This document shows, in pieces, positions 27,218 through 37,106 of a stretch of DNA of 64,000 nucleotides (its first letter is position 1; every line of letters starts with the position of its first letter). Made by a program: the position numbers and the translations under genes. The notes under the pieces were generated by a model that did no database searches, was not told the origin of the DNA, and saw only the letters and a list, made by a program, of their open reading frames with translations. The DNA is from Aerococcus viridans (lineage in GTDB: Bacteria > Bacillota > Bacilli > Lactobacillales > Aerococcaceae), in the NCBI RefSeq assembly GCF_002871935.1, contig NZ_PNHQ01000013.1, positions 1 to 64,000 on the forward strand, given 5' to 3'.

Positions 27218-27252
27218 AAACGCTATGGACTTACCTATAGCGTTTACTTTTT
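27218..27252 (+). terminator. Terminator after ribF
   Basis: A 9-bp stem AAACGCTAT / ATAGCGTTT with a 10-nt loop, followed by ACTTTTTT. Confidence 0.85.
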
Positions 27253-27332
27253 TATTAAGTATGCAAAAATCAACAAAAAAGAGTGAAATGTTGATATTAT
27301 AGGATTTCAATCTTAGGTTTGTATAGATATTA

Positions 27333-27361
27333 TTAGACAAATTTTAAATTAGGAGTACAAT
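27333..27361 (+). promoter_or_regulatory. Promoter of the M20 amidohydrolase gene
   Basis: TTAGAC (27333-27338), a 17-bp spacer and TACAAT (27356-27361), 37 bp before the start codon. Confidence 0.5.
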
Positions 27362-27397
27362 ATAGTAGAAATATAGAAAATATTGGAGGAATGTCAA

Positions 27398-28585
27398 ATG
27401 GCATATTTAGACCGTGCTAAAGAAATTTTTGATGATGCAGTAAAAGTTCGTCGTCAATTACACGAAAATCCAGAAGTTGGTTTTGAATTACCAGAAACTA
27501 CTAAACTAGTAAAATCAAAACTAGATGAGTTTGGCATTACATATGAAAACGTAGGTAATACTTACGGAATCACCGGTACATTAGGTGACAGTGCTAAAGG
27601 TAAAACTTTATTATTACGTGCCGACATGGATGCACTGGCAATTACAGAAAAATCTCAATCAGTATGTACATCTAAAAATGAAAATGGACACTTATGTGGA
27701 CATGATATGCATACCACTATTTTATTAATGGTTTTAAAAATGTTAAAAGAAAATGAAGACCAGCTTGAAGGACAAATTAAGTTCTTATTCCAGCCAGCCG
27801 AGGAAACTTTAAATGGTGGACGTGTAATGGTTGAAGAGGGTATCTTAGAAAATCCTACACCTGATGCCGGTATGGCATTACATATGTGGCCAAATGGTGA
27901 TAAAGTAGATGTTGAAATTCACAAAAAAGAAGCGCTGGCATCTGCTTTGAACTTCCGAATTACTATTAAAGGTGTAGGTGCTCATGGTGCCATGCCCAAT
28001 AATGGTGTTGATCCAGTTTTCGTAGCAAGTCAAATCAACAATGGTGCTAATGGTATTTTAGCGCGTGAATTACCATCTAATAAAGGTGCTTCACTATCTA
28101 TGGGGTATATTAGTGCACCAGGTGGCGCTATTAACGTTATACCTGATACAGTAGTTTTAGAAGGTACTTCACGTTCATTATTCCCAGAATCAGCAGCACA
28201 TGTTTCAAAACGTTTACCAGAAATAGTTGAACATATTGGTAAAGCTTTTCGTGCAGAAACGGAATATGAAGTAATGGCGGATTGCCCTTCCTTAATCAAC
28301 TCTGAAGCTATGGCTGACCAAGTTATGGTATCTGCTAAAGAAGCCTTGGCTGGTAAATATGACGTAATGAATGTTCCGCCATATTTAGCATCAGAAGACT
28401 ATGCGCATATTGCTAGTAAATTGCCTGAATCTACATATTTCTTCGTCGGTTGTCCATTACCAGATGATAATGGTGAAGTTTATCCAGTTCACCATCCATT
28501 AGTACAATTCAATGAAGAAGCTCTAATTGTTGGTTCTGCTACATTAGCAACATCTGCTACTAACTGGTTACGAGATAACAAATAA
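27398..28585 (+). CDS. M20 family amidohydrolase (hippurate hydrolase-like)
   Basis: Metal-dependent amidohydrolase of the M20D type, with relatives acting on N-acyl amino acids (hippurate, N-acetyl-diaminopimelate, auxin conjugates). It has RRQLHENPEVGFEL near the N terminus and the metal ligands GHLCGHDMHT near residues 92-101. The glutamate pair is in FQPAEETLNGG, followed by the lid-domain GAHGAMPNNGVDP. The substrate is not determinable. A TTG five codons earlier is in frame but overlaps the GGAGGA site; ATG 27398, eight bases after GGAGG, gives 395 residues. It is monocistronic. Confidence 0.88.
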   Translation: MAYLDRAKEIFDDAVKVRRQLHENPEVGFELPETTKLVKSKLDEFGITYENVGNTYGITGTLGDSAKGKTLLLRADMDALAITEKSQSVCTSKNENGHLCGHDMHTTILLMVLKMLKENEDQLEGQIKFLFQPAEETLNGGRVMVEEGILENPTPDAGMALHMWPNGDKVDVEIHKKEALASALNFRITIKGVGAHGAMPNNGVDPVFVASQINNGANGILARELPSNKGASLSMGYISAPGGAINVIPDTVVLEGTSRSLFPESAAHVSKRLPEIVEHIGKAFRAETEYEVMADCPSLINSEAMADQVMVSAKEALAGKYDVMNVPPYLASEDYAHIASKLPESTYFFVGCPLPDDNGEVYPVHHPLVQFNEEALIVGSATLATSATNWLRDNK

Positions 28586-28649
28586 AATATCGATACAAGT
28601 TTATAGGTAAGGGAAAACACCTTCATATTAGTACTTTTATTTTTCGGAA

Positions 28650-28688
28650 GAGACGTCAAACATATAATATGATTGATGTCTTTTTTTT
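28650..28688 (+). terminator. Terminator after the M20 amidohydrolase gene
   Basis: GACGTCAA (28652-28659) pairs with TTGATGTC (28673-28680; one G-U) plus an inner CAT/ATG stem, followed by T8. Confidence 0.85.
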
Positions 28689-28755
28689 AATGAATATTTT
28701 TTAACGCACAATTTATAGCGAGGTTTTGTAATAAGTAACTTTTAAATGCTAAAAA

Positions 28756-28786
28756 TAGTCAAAATAAAGTTTGACTATTATTGACA
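28756..28786 (+). promoter_or_regulatory. ctsR box: CtsR-like operator at the hrcA promoter
   Basis: TTTGACT-ATT-ATTGACA (28770-28786) read on the minus strand is TGTCAAT-AAT-AGTCAAA. This matches 12 of 14 heptad positions of the CtsR consensus RGTCAAA-NAN-RGTCAAA and overlaps the -35. A third AGTCAAA (28757-28763) makes an extra inverted repeat TAGTCAAA-N6-TTTGACTA. Binding is inferred. Confidence 0.5.
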
Positions 28787-28809
28787 AAAGGAATGAAGGG
28801 TGTTATATT
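28781..28809 (+). promoter_or_regulatory. Promoter of the hrcA-grpE-dnaK operon
   Basis: Consensus -35 TTGACA (28781-28786), a 17-bp spacer and -10 TATATT (28804-28809). Predicted initiation near 28816 places CIRCE just downstream of the start site, where HrcA can block it. Confidence 0.85.
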
Positions 28810-28818
28810 ATAAACATG

Positions 28819-28845
28819 TTAGCAGTCGGAGTTGTTAAGTGCTAA
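28819..28845 (+). promoter_or_regulatory. CIRCE operator (HrcA binding site)
   Basis: TTAGCAGTC-N9-AAGTGCTAA against the consensus TTAGCACTC-N9-GAGTGCTAA. The spacer is exactly 9; one substitution lies in each arm (C to G; G to A). Position and neighbouring hrcA make the call firm. Confidence 0.93.
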
Positions 28846-28857
28846 TGAGGTGATTAG

Positions 28858-29910
28858 ATGTTAACAAAACGACAAAGTTTGATTTTACAGGCGGTAATTG
28901 ACCATTACTCAAAATATCAATTACCAGTCGGTTCGAAAACTTTATCTCAACATCAAGAAATAAATGCAAGTTCAGCTACGATACGAAATGAATTAGCCAA
29001 ACTTGAAGATTTTTCGTTGATTTCAAAAACCCATTCATCTTCTGGTCGTGTACCAGCTGAAGCGGGCTATCGTTACTATATTAATCATATCATGCCATAT
29101 TATGGTGGGTTGATTGATTTAGAGCTTGAGGAAGAGGAAGATGCTTTACTTAGAGAGATATTCCATGATCCTTATAACGACTTGAGTCAAGTGATTAAAA
29201 AAACGGCTGCGACCCTGGCCTCGCTTTCAGAAAGCGTCGTAATTTCATTAGGTCCAGATATTGCAACGCAACGTTTAGCTAACTTTCAGGTGCTGTCACT
29301 TACGGCAGACCAGGCAATGGTCATACTAGTGACAGATAAAGGCGTTATTCGTAATCAAATTGTGACTTTCAATGAAGTGGTTACGCCACAATTAATTGAG
29401 AGAATAGCAGAAATAATGAACCAAGAACTTGTCGGACTTGAACTTGCAACTGTGATTAAGCGACTGCAAACACACTATTTAAAAGATATTGAACAAATGA
29501 ACCATTCTAGTGAAGCTAGTGATCAGTTAATCTACAGGTTCATGAATCAATTTAATAGTGAGGGTATAAGGGTAAATGGTCAAAATTATTTATTTTCTTC
29601 ATTAGCTGAATCGGCTAATGGTACTAGTATTCCTCAATTGAGTCAATTACTAGAAGACCAGTCAGTGATAGCTTCATTGATTAATACCACAGACCAAGGT
29701 ATCCAAGTGAGGGTAGGTAAGGAACTCAAAGATCCAACCTTGGAAAATATGAGTTTAATGTCTACAAGCATGGGTACTGTTAAATCAGGTAAGCTAATTA
29801 CTTTTGCTGTACTTGGTCCTGAAAGTATGTCGTATATACGTATGGCACAACTTTTCCAAAGTATTTCAAAAGAAATGGCAAGATACCTGGACAATTATTA
29901 TAAATCTTAG
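28858..29910 (+). CDS. hrcA: Heat-inducible transcription repressor HrcA
   Basis: Repressor of class I heat-shock genes that binds CIRCE; its folding depends on GroEL. The N-terminal winged helix (about 1-75) has SSATIRNELAKLEDFSLISKTHSSSGRVPAEAGYRYY, the family hallmark. The rest is the GAF-like/insertion domain. Length 350 is normal. It autoregulates through the CIRCE element immediately upstream and is first in the hrcA-grpE-dnaK operon. GAGGTGA lies seven bases before ATG 28858. Confidence 0.96.
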   Translation: MLTKRQSLILQAVIDHYSKYQLPVGSKTLSQHQEINASSATIRNELAKLEDFSLISKTHSSSGRVPAEAGYRYYINHIMPYYGGLIDLELEEEEDALLREIFHDPYNDLSQVIKKTAATLASLSESVVISLGPDIATQRLANFQVLSLTADQAMVILVTDKGVIRNQIVTFNEVVTPQLIERIAEIMNQELVGLELATVIKRLQTHYLKDIEQMNHSSEASDQLIYRFMNQFNSEGIRVNGQNYLFSSLAESANGTSIPQLSQLLEDQSVIASLINTTDQGIQVRVGKELKDPTLENMSLMSTSMGTVKSGKLITFAVLGPESMSYIRMAQLFQSISKEMARYLDNYYKS

Positions 29911-29922
29911 GAGGTCTATCAA

Positions 29923-30483
29923 TTGACAAAAATGGACGACAATCAACAAGATTTAAATGTTGATGAAGAAATCAGCGAAACTGACGTTCAAGATGAGCAA
30001 GCAGAAGTAGAAACAGAAACGGTGGTGGAGGATAGCGAATTAGCTTCTCTTCAAGCTGATTTATCAGCCAAAGAAGACCAAATTATGCGTCTATCTGCTG
30101 AAATTCAAAATATGCACCGACGTAATCAAACCGAACGAGAATCAGCTTCTAAATATCGATCACAAAGCTTAGCAAAAGGTATTCTGCCTGCAATCGATAA
30201 CTTGGAACGTGCGCTAGAATTGGCACAGGACGATGAGTCATCTCAGCAATTAGTGAAGGGTATTGAAATGGTACATGCGAGCTTACTACAAGCCTTAGCT
30301 GATGAAGGTATTGAAGTAATTGATCCTAAAGGAGAAACTTTTGATCCAAACTTCCATCAATCTGTAAGTGCTGTGCCAGCCGAAGAAGGTCAGCAAGCTG
30401 AGGAAGTGGTTGATGTGTTCCAAAAAGGGTATGTATTAAAAGATCGTGTTCTACGACCTGCGATGGTGACTATCGCGCAATAG
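29923..30483 (+). CDS. grpE: Nucleotide exchange factor GrpE
   Basis: Releases ADP from DnaK to complete the chaperone cycle. It has a strongly acidic N terminus (about 1-45), then a long coiled coil (about 45-95) that dimerises, and the C-terminal wing domain with GIEMVHASLLQALADEGIEVIDP and the closing GYVLKDRVLRPAMVTIA. The start is TTG 29923, eight bases after GGAGG; the in-frame ATG at 29932 is 17 bases away, too far. It is 12 bp after hrcA in the same operon. Confidence 0.95.
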   Translation: MTKMDDNQQDLNVDEEISETDVQDEQAEVETETVVEDSELASLQADLSAKEDQIMRLSAEIQNMHRRNQTERESASKYRSQSLAKGILPAIDNLERALELAQDDESSQQLVKGIEMVHASLLQALADEGIEVIDPKGETFDPNFHQSVSAVPAEEGQQAEEVVDVFQKGYVLKDRVLRPAMVTIAQ

Positions 30484-30532
30484 ATTAGGTACATAGCTAC
30501 TAGTTAACAAATATACTCATTTAAATTGATAG

Positions 30533-32386
<1,854 letters not shown>

Positions 32387-32396
32387 TGCATAAATT

Positions 32397-32430
32397 AGAA
32401 ACCCTGTCTTCTTTGAGGGCGGGGTTTCTT
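32397..32430 (+). terminator. Hairpin between dnaK and dnaJ
   Basis: AGAAACCCTGTC pairs with GGCGGGGTTTCT (12 bp, two G-U) with a 9-nt loop, then only TATG. It is likely a partial terminator or processing site that lowers dnaJ relative to dnaK. Confidence 0.65.
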
Positions 32431-32476
32431 ATGTTATGATAAACTACATAACGCATGATTCAAGGGGGAGTACAGC

Positions 32477-33634
32477 GTGGCTGAAAAAAGAGACTATTAT
32501 GAAGTCCTTGGTGTGTCTAAGACCGCTAGTAAGGATGAAATAAAAAAAGCTTATCGAAAATTATCAAAAAAATATCATCCAGATATTAATAAAGAAGCAG
32601 ATGCTGAAGAGAAGTTTAAAGAAATATCTGATGCATATGAAGTCTTAAGCGATGAACAAAAGCGTGCAGCCTATGACCAATATGGCCATGCAGCTACAGA
32701 CGGTGGCTTTGGTGGCGGTAATTACCAATCTTACGGTGGCTCTGGCTTTGAAGACATCTTTGAACAATTCTTTGGTGGCGGAGGCGGCGGCTTTAGCGGT
32801 TTCGGTGGTGGCTTCGGAGGCGGCCGTACTGCTAATCCAAATGCACCGCAACAAGGTGATGACTTACAATACAATATGGACCTAGAATTTGAAGAAGCAA
32901 TCTTTGGAACTGAAGAAACTGTTTCTTATCGTCGAGAAGTAGACTGTAAAGTATGTGAAGGTTCTGGTGCGGAGCCAGGTACTGCTGTACATACATGTCC
33001 TACTTGTTCAGGTTCCGGTGTTGAAAAAGTTTACCAACAAACTCCATTAGGCCGTGTTGTTTCTCAATCTGTATGTCATGAATGTTCTGGTAAAGGGAAA
33101 ATCTATGACCAAGCTTGTCATCACTGTCATGGTGCAGGTCGTGAAACTGAAACGCATAAAGTTAAAGTAAATGTACCTGCAGGAGTAGAAGATGGTCAAA
33201 GCATGCGTCTAAACGAACAAGGTAATGCTGGTAAAAATAATGGACCAGCTGGAAGCTTATATGTTGTTTTCCATGTAAAACGATCTGATACATTCGAACG
33301 TGAAGGATCTGAGATACGCTATGTATTACCAATTAACTTTGCACAAGCAGCTTTAGGTGATGAAATTGAAGTTCCTACCGTTCATGGTAAAGTTTCTATG
33401 AAGGTGCCAGCTGGTACGCAAACAGGAACTAAATTCCGTTTACGTGGTAAGGGAGCACCTAAATTGAATGGTAATTCAAACGGTGATCAAACAGTTACTG
33501 TCAAAGTTGTGACGCCTAAGAATCTGAATGAAGAACAAAAAGCTTCATTGAGAGCCTTCGCAAAAGCATCAAATGATGAAGTTAGTGAAGAGGATAGAGG
33601 CTTCTTTGATAAGTTAAAAGATGCATTTTCATAA
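32477..33634 (+). CDS. dnaJ: Chaperone protein DnaJ
   Basis: Hsp40 co-chaperone that delivers clients and stimulates DnaK ATPase. The J domain (1-70) includes the HPD motif in [11 protein letters not shown] Gly/Phe-rich linker (about 75-120) follows. The zinc-binding domain holds four CxxCxGxG repeats ([32 protein letters not shown]; about residues 155-222), and the C-terminal client-binding domains end at 385. The start is GTG 32477, preceded by GGGGGAG. It lies 90 bp after dnaK, behind a hairpin. Confidence 0.97.
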   Translation: MAEKRDYYEVLGVSKTASKDEIKKAYRKLSKKYHPDINKEADAEEKFKEISDAYEVLSDEQKRAAYDQYGHAATDGGFGGGNYQSYGGSGFEDIFEQFFGGGGGGFSGFGGGFGGGRTANPNAPQQGDDLQYNMDLEFEEAIFGTEETVSYRREVDCKVCEGSGAEPGTAVHTCPTCSGSGVEKVYQQTPLGRVVSQSVCHECSGKGKIYDQACHHCHGAGRETETHKVKVNVPAGVEDGQSMRLNEQGNAGKNNGPAGSLYVVFHVKRSDTFEREGSEIRYVLPINFAQAALGDEIEVPTVHGKVSMKVPAGTQTGTKFRLRGKGAPKLNGNSNGDQTVTVKVVTPKNLNEEQKASLRAFAKASNDEVSEEDRGFFDKLKDAFS

Positions 33635-33639
33635 GCAGT

Positions 33640-33683
33640 AAAAATGGTAGCAGAAGTCAAATTGACTTTTACTACCATTTTTT
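33640..33683. terminator. Bidirectional terminator, dnaJ / DUF6933-like gene
   Basis: AAAAATGGTAG..AGAAGTC pairs with GACTTTT..CTACCATTTTT (18 bp with one mismatch and a G-U pair) around AAATT, flanked by A and T runs, between convergent genes. Confidence 0.9.
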
Positions 33684-33706
33684 AGCTCTGTTTTATGTGA
33701 TATGAA

Positions 33707-34762
33707 CTAGAACCAAAAATCACCACTCATGTTAGCAAGCTCATAAAAACTATCATCACCACCTAAGGCGATAGCTTCTTTGGCCATTTTCAAATCCTTA
33801 TCTGAAATTTCACCGACAACATTTAAGAAAGTATAGAAATGTTTTAAGGCCGTTTTATATGAATTGAAGTCTGCCTTTGAAGTTGCTATATGCTTATCTA
33901 AAATAAAAGCACTTAAAAAGTGTACAATTGTATCGAAGTCATCGGTATCATCAATTGGTGTAGTAGGGTAATAATAATTTAGATAATCTTGGATATATGT
34001 TCTAGCCCTAGACTGATGTTTGCGTACGCTTTTTGGGCTTAGACCTCGTACTTTTTCTAAATACGTAGAAAAAGCATCGAGTATGATTTCATTATTGCTG
34101 ATTAACTGATCTTGGAAAGCATCCTCGTCTTCATTTTTGATCTGTTCAATCTCATGATAGGATTGCCAGTTCTTTTGAACAATGGATTGGTTGCCATTTT
34201 CACTATCAGAATTTTTCAATTTTTTCTCTATATCAGTTATTGGTGTAAATTGAAGTGGCTGGTCAAATGCCTTACTAGTTTCATCTGTAGCTGCAGGCTG
34301 ACTAAGTGTTAATATAGTATTGTTCAGCATAAGCATCATGCGTAGTGGATATTCTTGGCTAAGATCGACACCATAAGTAGATAGGGCGAGTACTGTTTCA
34401 TTTAAAATGCCTATGATTCTACGATCTGTCGTGGGGCCAATTGCCAAAGTCGGATCAGTGTTTAAATAGTCATGAATTTGTTCTTGTGATATGGCACATA
34501 ATTCTAATGATGCCGATATACCAACTCTGACAAGTTCTTCAATCTTTTTCTTCTTTGTTGCGTTGACATCATTGATGATAACAACTGCAAGCGTTTGATT
34601 ATTAATGAGACATAGAATTTTCTTTCTATTTTGGGTGAAATATTTACCTGTCCAAGTAAATAATGGGTTTTCTGTAGCATAAGCTTGACTGTTTTCTTTT
34701 GTCATTTGTTCATCTATAGCGTTAAAAAGTGGTTCAGTTTTTTTGGTAATTTGAATGAGCAT
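33707..34762 (-). CDS. Unknown protein: DUF6933-like N domain plus integrase core-binding-like C domain
   Basis: 351 residues of unknown function. Residues 1-155 (MLIQITKK.., PLFTWTGKYFTQNRKKILCL, EELVRVGISASL) resemble, from memory, the DUF6933 domain. An acidic, low-complexity linker follows (about 155-225). Residues 228-335 look like the SAM-like N-terminal core-binding domain of tyrosine recombinases (FSTYLEKVRGLSPKSVRKHQ.., SYKTALKHFYTFLN), but no catalytic domain (R-H-R-Y) follows. ATG 34762 follows GGAGG at 7-nt spacing; a further upstream in-frame TTG lacks a site. It is monocistronic, between dnaJ and lepA on the opposite strand. It could be a DNA-binding or adaptor protein; no function is claimed. 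Confidence 0.75.
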   Translation of the reverse strand: MLIQITKKTEPLFNAIDEQMTKENSQAYATENPLFTWTGKYFTQNRKKILCLINNQTLAVVIINDVNATKKKKIEELVRVGISASLELCAISQEQIHDYLNTDPTLAIGPTTDRRIIGILNETVLALSTYGVDLSQEYPLRMMLMLNNTILTLSQPAATDETSKAFDQPLQFTPITDIEKKLKNSDSENGNQSIVQKNWQSYHEIEQIKNEDEDAFQDQLISNNEIILDAFSTYLEKVRGLSPKSVRKHQSRARTYIQDYLNYYYPTTPIDDTDDFDTIVHFLSAFILDKHIATSKADFNSYKTALKHFYTFLNVVGEISDKDLKMAKEAIALGGDDSFYELANMSGDFWF

Positions 34763-34901
34763 ATATTTAACCTCCGTTGTCAAAGACTGAATAGTAACAT
34801 AAGTTTATGCAACATAATTTTATCATTCATCTATTGATTAATATAGGGTCATCAGCTAGGTAACCACAGATAGTCTTGGAAATGATAAAGTAGGCAAAAT
34901 G

Positions 34902-34930
34902 TTGTGGTAATGGGGTAATTTTGCTATAAT
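34902..34930 (+). promoter_or_regulatory. Promoter of lepA
   Basis: TTGTGG (34902-34907), a 17-bp spacer and a consensus TATAAT (34925-34930), 33 bp before ATG 34963. Confidence 0.6.
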
Positions 34931-34962
34931 GGTAATTGCTGAAAATAAGAGGGGGATGGAAA

Positions 34963-36786
34963 ATGGATATCCAAGAAATGAAAGCAAGACAAGAAAAAAT
35001 CAGAAACTTTTCCATCATCGCGCACATTGATCATGGTAAATCTACGCTAGCAGACCGCATCCTACAAAATACAGGAACGGTTTCGGAACGTGAGATGCAT
35101 GACCAATTATTAGATTCTATGGATCTTGAACAAGAACGTGGTATCACGATTAAGTTGAATGCAATCGAATTAGAATATAAAGCGAACGATGGGGAAACCT
35201 ATATTTTCCATTTAATTGATACACCTGGGCACGTAGACTTTTCATATGAGGTCTCACGTTCTTTGGCAGCCTGTGAGGGAGCTGTATTAGTGGTGGATGC
35301 GGCGCAAGGTATAGAAGCACAAACGCTGGCTAATGTGTATTTAGCTGTTGAAAACGATTTGGAAATTGTACCAGTCATCAATAAAATTGATTTGCCCGCT
35401 GCTGATCCAGAAAATGTAAAACAAGAAATTGAAGATGTAATAGGTTTAGATGCTTCTGAAGCTGTGTTAGCATCTGCTAAAGCTAATATTGGTATTGAGG
35501 AACTATTAGAGCAAATCGTTGAAAAAGTACCTGCACCGAGTGGAGAAATAGAAGCGCCTGTCCAAGCATTAATTTTTGATTCGGTTTACGATCCTTATCG
35601 AGGCGTTGTATTAAGTGTCCGAGTTGAAAATGGTGTCATTCGTAACGGTGACCGAATTCAAATTATGTCAAATGGCAAGACTTTTGATGTCACAGAAGTA
35701 GGGATTATGTCACCCAAACCCATTCCTCGCGATTACTTGATGGCTGGTGATGTTGGTTATATCACTGCAAGTATTAAGTCAATTCAAGATACACGTGTGG
35801 GAGATACTGTTACTTTGGCTAATAATCCTGCAACTGAACCTTTGGCAGAGTATAAACAATTAAACCCGATGGTGTATTGTGGTTTATATCCAGTAGATTC
35901 GGCTGATTATGTTGATTTACGTGAAGCTTTAGAAAAACTACAATTAAACGATGCATCTCTTGAATTTGAACCAGAATCTTCTCAAGCATTAGGCTTTGGT
36001 TACCGTTGTGGTTTCCTTGGTATGTTACATATGGATGTTATTCAAGAGCGTATTGAGCGAGAGTTTAACATTGACTTGATTGCAACGACACCTTCTGTAA
36101 TTTACCATGTACATCAAACGGATGGTACTACGGTAGAAGTTGCTAACCCATCTGAAATGCCGGATCCAACATATATTGAGTCTATTGATGAACCAATTGT
36201 TAAGGCGAATATCATGGTACCACAAGAGTATGTGGGGGCAGTGATGGAACTAGCACAACGGAAACGTGGAAACTTCATCACGATGGATTACTTAGATGAT
36301 ATTCGTGTTGATGTGAAGTATGAGTTACCATTATCAGAGATTGTTTTCGACTTCTTTGACCAACTGAAATCTAATACAAAAGGTTATGCTTCGTTAGATT
36401 ATGAAATTGGTGGTTACCAAAAAGCGAACTTAGTGAAATTAGACGTCTTATTGAATGGTGATGTTGTAGACGCATTATCTGTCATCGTTCATAGAGACTT
36501 CGCTGAAAGTCGTGGTCGCGTTTTAGTAAACAAATTGAAGGAAGTTATTCCTAGGCAACAATTTGAGGTGCCAATCCAAGCAGCAATTGGCCATAAAATT
36601 ATTGCACGTACGAATATTAAAGCCCTTCGAAAAGATGTTACTGCCAAGTTATACGGTGGGGACGTCACACGTCGTCAAAAATTATTGAAGAAACAAAAAG
36701 AAGGTAAGAAACGTATGAAAGCTATTGGTTCTGTTGAAGTACCACAAGAAGCTTTCTTAGCCATCTTAGATATGGGCGAAGAATAA
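34963..36786 (+). CDS. lepA: Elongation factor 4 (LepA) GTPase
   Basis: Translational GTPase that acts on stalled or mispositioned ribosomes. It has the EF-G-like order: GTPase domain with G1 AHIDHGKST near residue 17, DTPGHVDF (G3) and NKIDLP (G4), then domains II, III and V, and the LepA-specific C-terminal domain ending in [21 protein letters not shown] at 34936 is in frame, but ATG 34963 follows GAGGGGGA correctly, giving 607 residues. It is monocistronic, ending at repeat copy 3, which supplies the terminator. Confidence 0.97.
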   Translation: MDIQEMKARQEKIRNFSIIAHIDHGKSTLADRILQNTGTVSEREMHDQLLDSMDLEQERGITIKLNAIELEYKANDGETYIFHLIDTPGHVDFSYEVSRSLAACEGAVLVVDAAQGIEAQTLANVYLAVENDLEIVPVINKIDLPAADPENVKQEIEDVIGLDASEAVLASAKANIGIEELLEQIVEKVPAPSGEIEAPVQALIFDSVYDPYRGVVLSVRVENGVIRNGDRIQIMSNGKTFDVTEVGIMSPKPIPRDYLMAGDVGYITASIKSIQDTRVGDTVTLANNPATEPLAEYKQLNPMVYCGLYPVDSADYVDLREALEKLQLNDASLEFEPESSQALGFGYRCGFLGMLHMDVIQERIEREFNIDLIATTPSVIYHVHQTDGTTVEVANPSEMPDPTYIESIDEPIVKANIMVPQEYVGAVMELAQRKRGNFITMDYLDDIRVDVKYELPLSEIVFDFFDQLKSNTKGYASLDYEIGGYQKANLVKLDVLLNGDVVDALSVIVHRDFAESRGRVLVNKLKEVIPRQQFEVPIQAAIGHKIIARTNIKALRKDVTAKLYGGDVTRRQKLLKKQKEGKKRMKAIGSVEVPQEAFLAILDMGEE

Positions 36787-36801
36787 AAGATAAACTAAAC
36801 C

Positions 36802-36838
36802 AAGAGGCTGGGACAAAAATGTCTCAGCCTCTCTTTGC
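36802..36838 (+). terminator. Terminator after lepA, provided by repeat copy 3
   Basis: AGAGGCTGGGACA (36803-36815) pairs with TGTCTCAGCCTCT (36820-36832), 13 bp with one G-T and a 4-nt loop, followed by CTTTGC. The poly-U is short on the + strand. Confidence 0.75.
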
Positions 36839-36973
36839 TATATAAGAACGTTTATAATCGGGTTCCAAAAGTCAGAATTATCCGATACTTCCCAAAAGTC
36901 TCCAATAATATTTCATTATTGTTCGTCTTTTGGTCCAGTACGTCAATTCTAAACGACTTTTGTCTCACCTTCT
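36802..36973 (-). repeat. Dispersed ~172-bp repeat, copy 3 (inverted)
   Basis: Reverse complement of the elements at 1578-1747 and 3358-3530, and very close to the common consensus. On the minus strand it runs AGAAGGTGAGACAAAAGTCG, GACGTACTGGACCAAAAGAC, CAATAATG..ATATTATTGGAGAC, GGGAAGTATCGGA, ending in the GC-rich hairpin. It begins 16 bp after the lepA stop and ends 24 bp before the MerR-type promoter of the next operon. The gap from lepA to the next gene (320 bp) holds only this repeat and that control region. Confidence 0.9.
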
Positions 36974-36996
36974 TTTTTTAATACATACTTTTATAA

Positions 36997-37027
36997 TTGC
37001 CTTAAAGTGCACTCTAAGGTGTATATT
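36997..37027 (+). promoter_or_regulatory. MerR-family-type promoter with a 19-bp spacer
   Basis: -35 TTGCCT (36997-37002) and -10 TATATT (37022-37027) are separated by 19 bp. A 20-bp dyad CCTTAAAGTGCACTCTAAGG (37000-37019; one mismatched pair) fills the spacer. Over-long spacers with a central dyad are the signature of MerR-family activation, as in AdhR/NmlR-like aldehyde-responsive regulators. No merR gene is in the window. Confidence 0.75.
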
Positions 37028-37037
37028 AATATCTGAA

Positions 37038-37071
37038 ATGAGATGTGTCATACCAACTTATCACATCTCAT
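37038..37071. promoter_or_regulatory. Inverted repeat in the SDR-ADH leader
   Basis: Perfect 10-bp arms ATGAGATGTG and CACATCTCAT with 14 bases between, just after the predicted transcription start (about 37034) and 35 bp before the SDR start. No T-run follows. It could be a 5' mRNA hairpin or a second operator. Confidence 0.55.
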
Positions 37072-37106
37072 GGCACAAAAAAACACTTGATCAATGGAGG
37101 CTTTTA

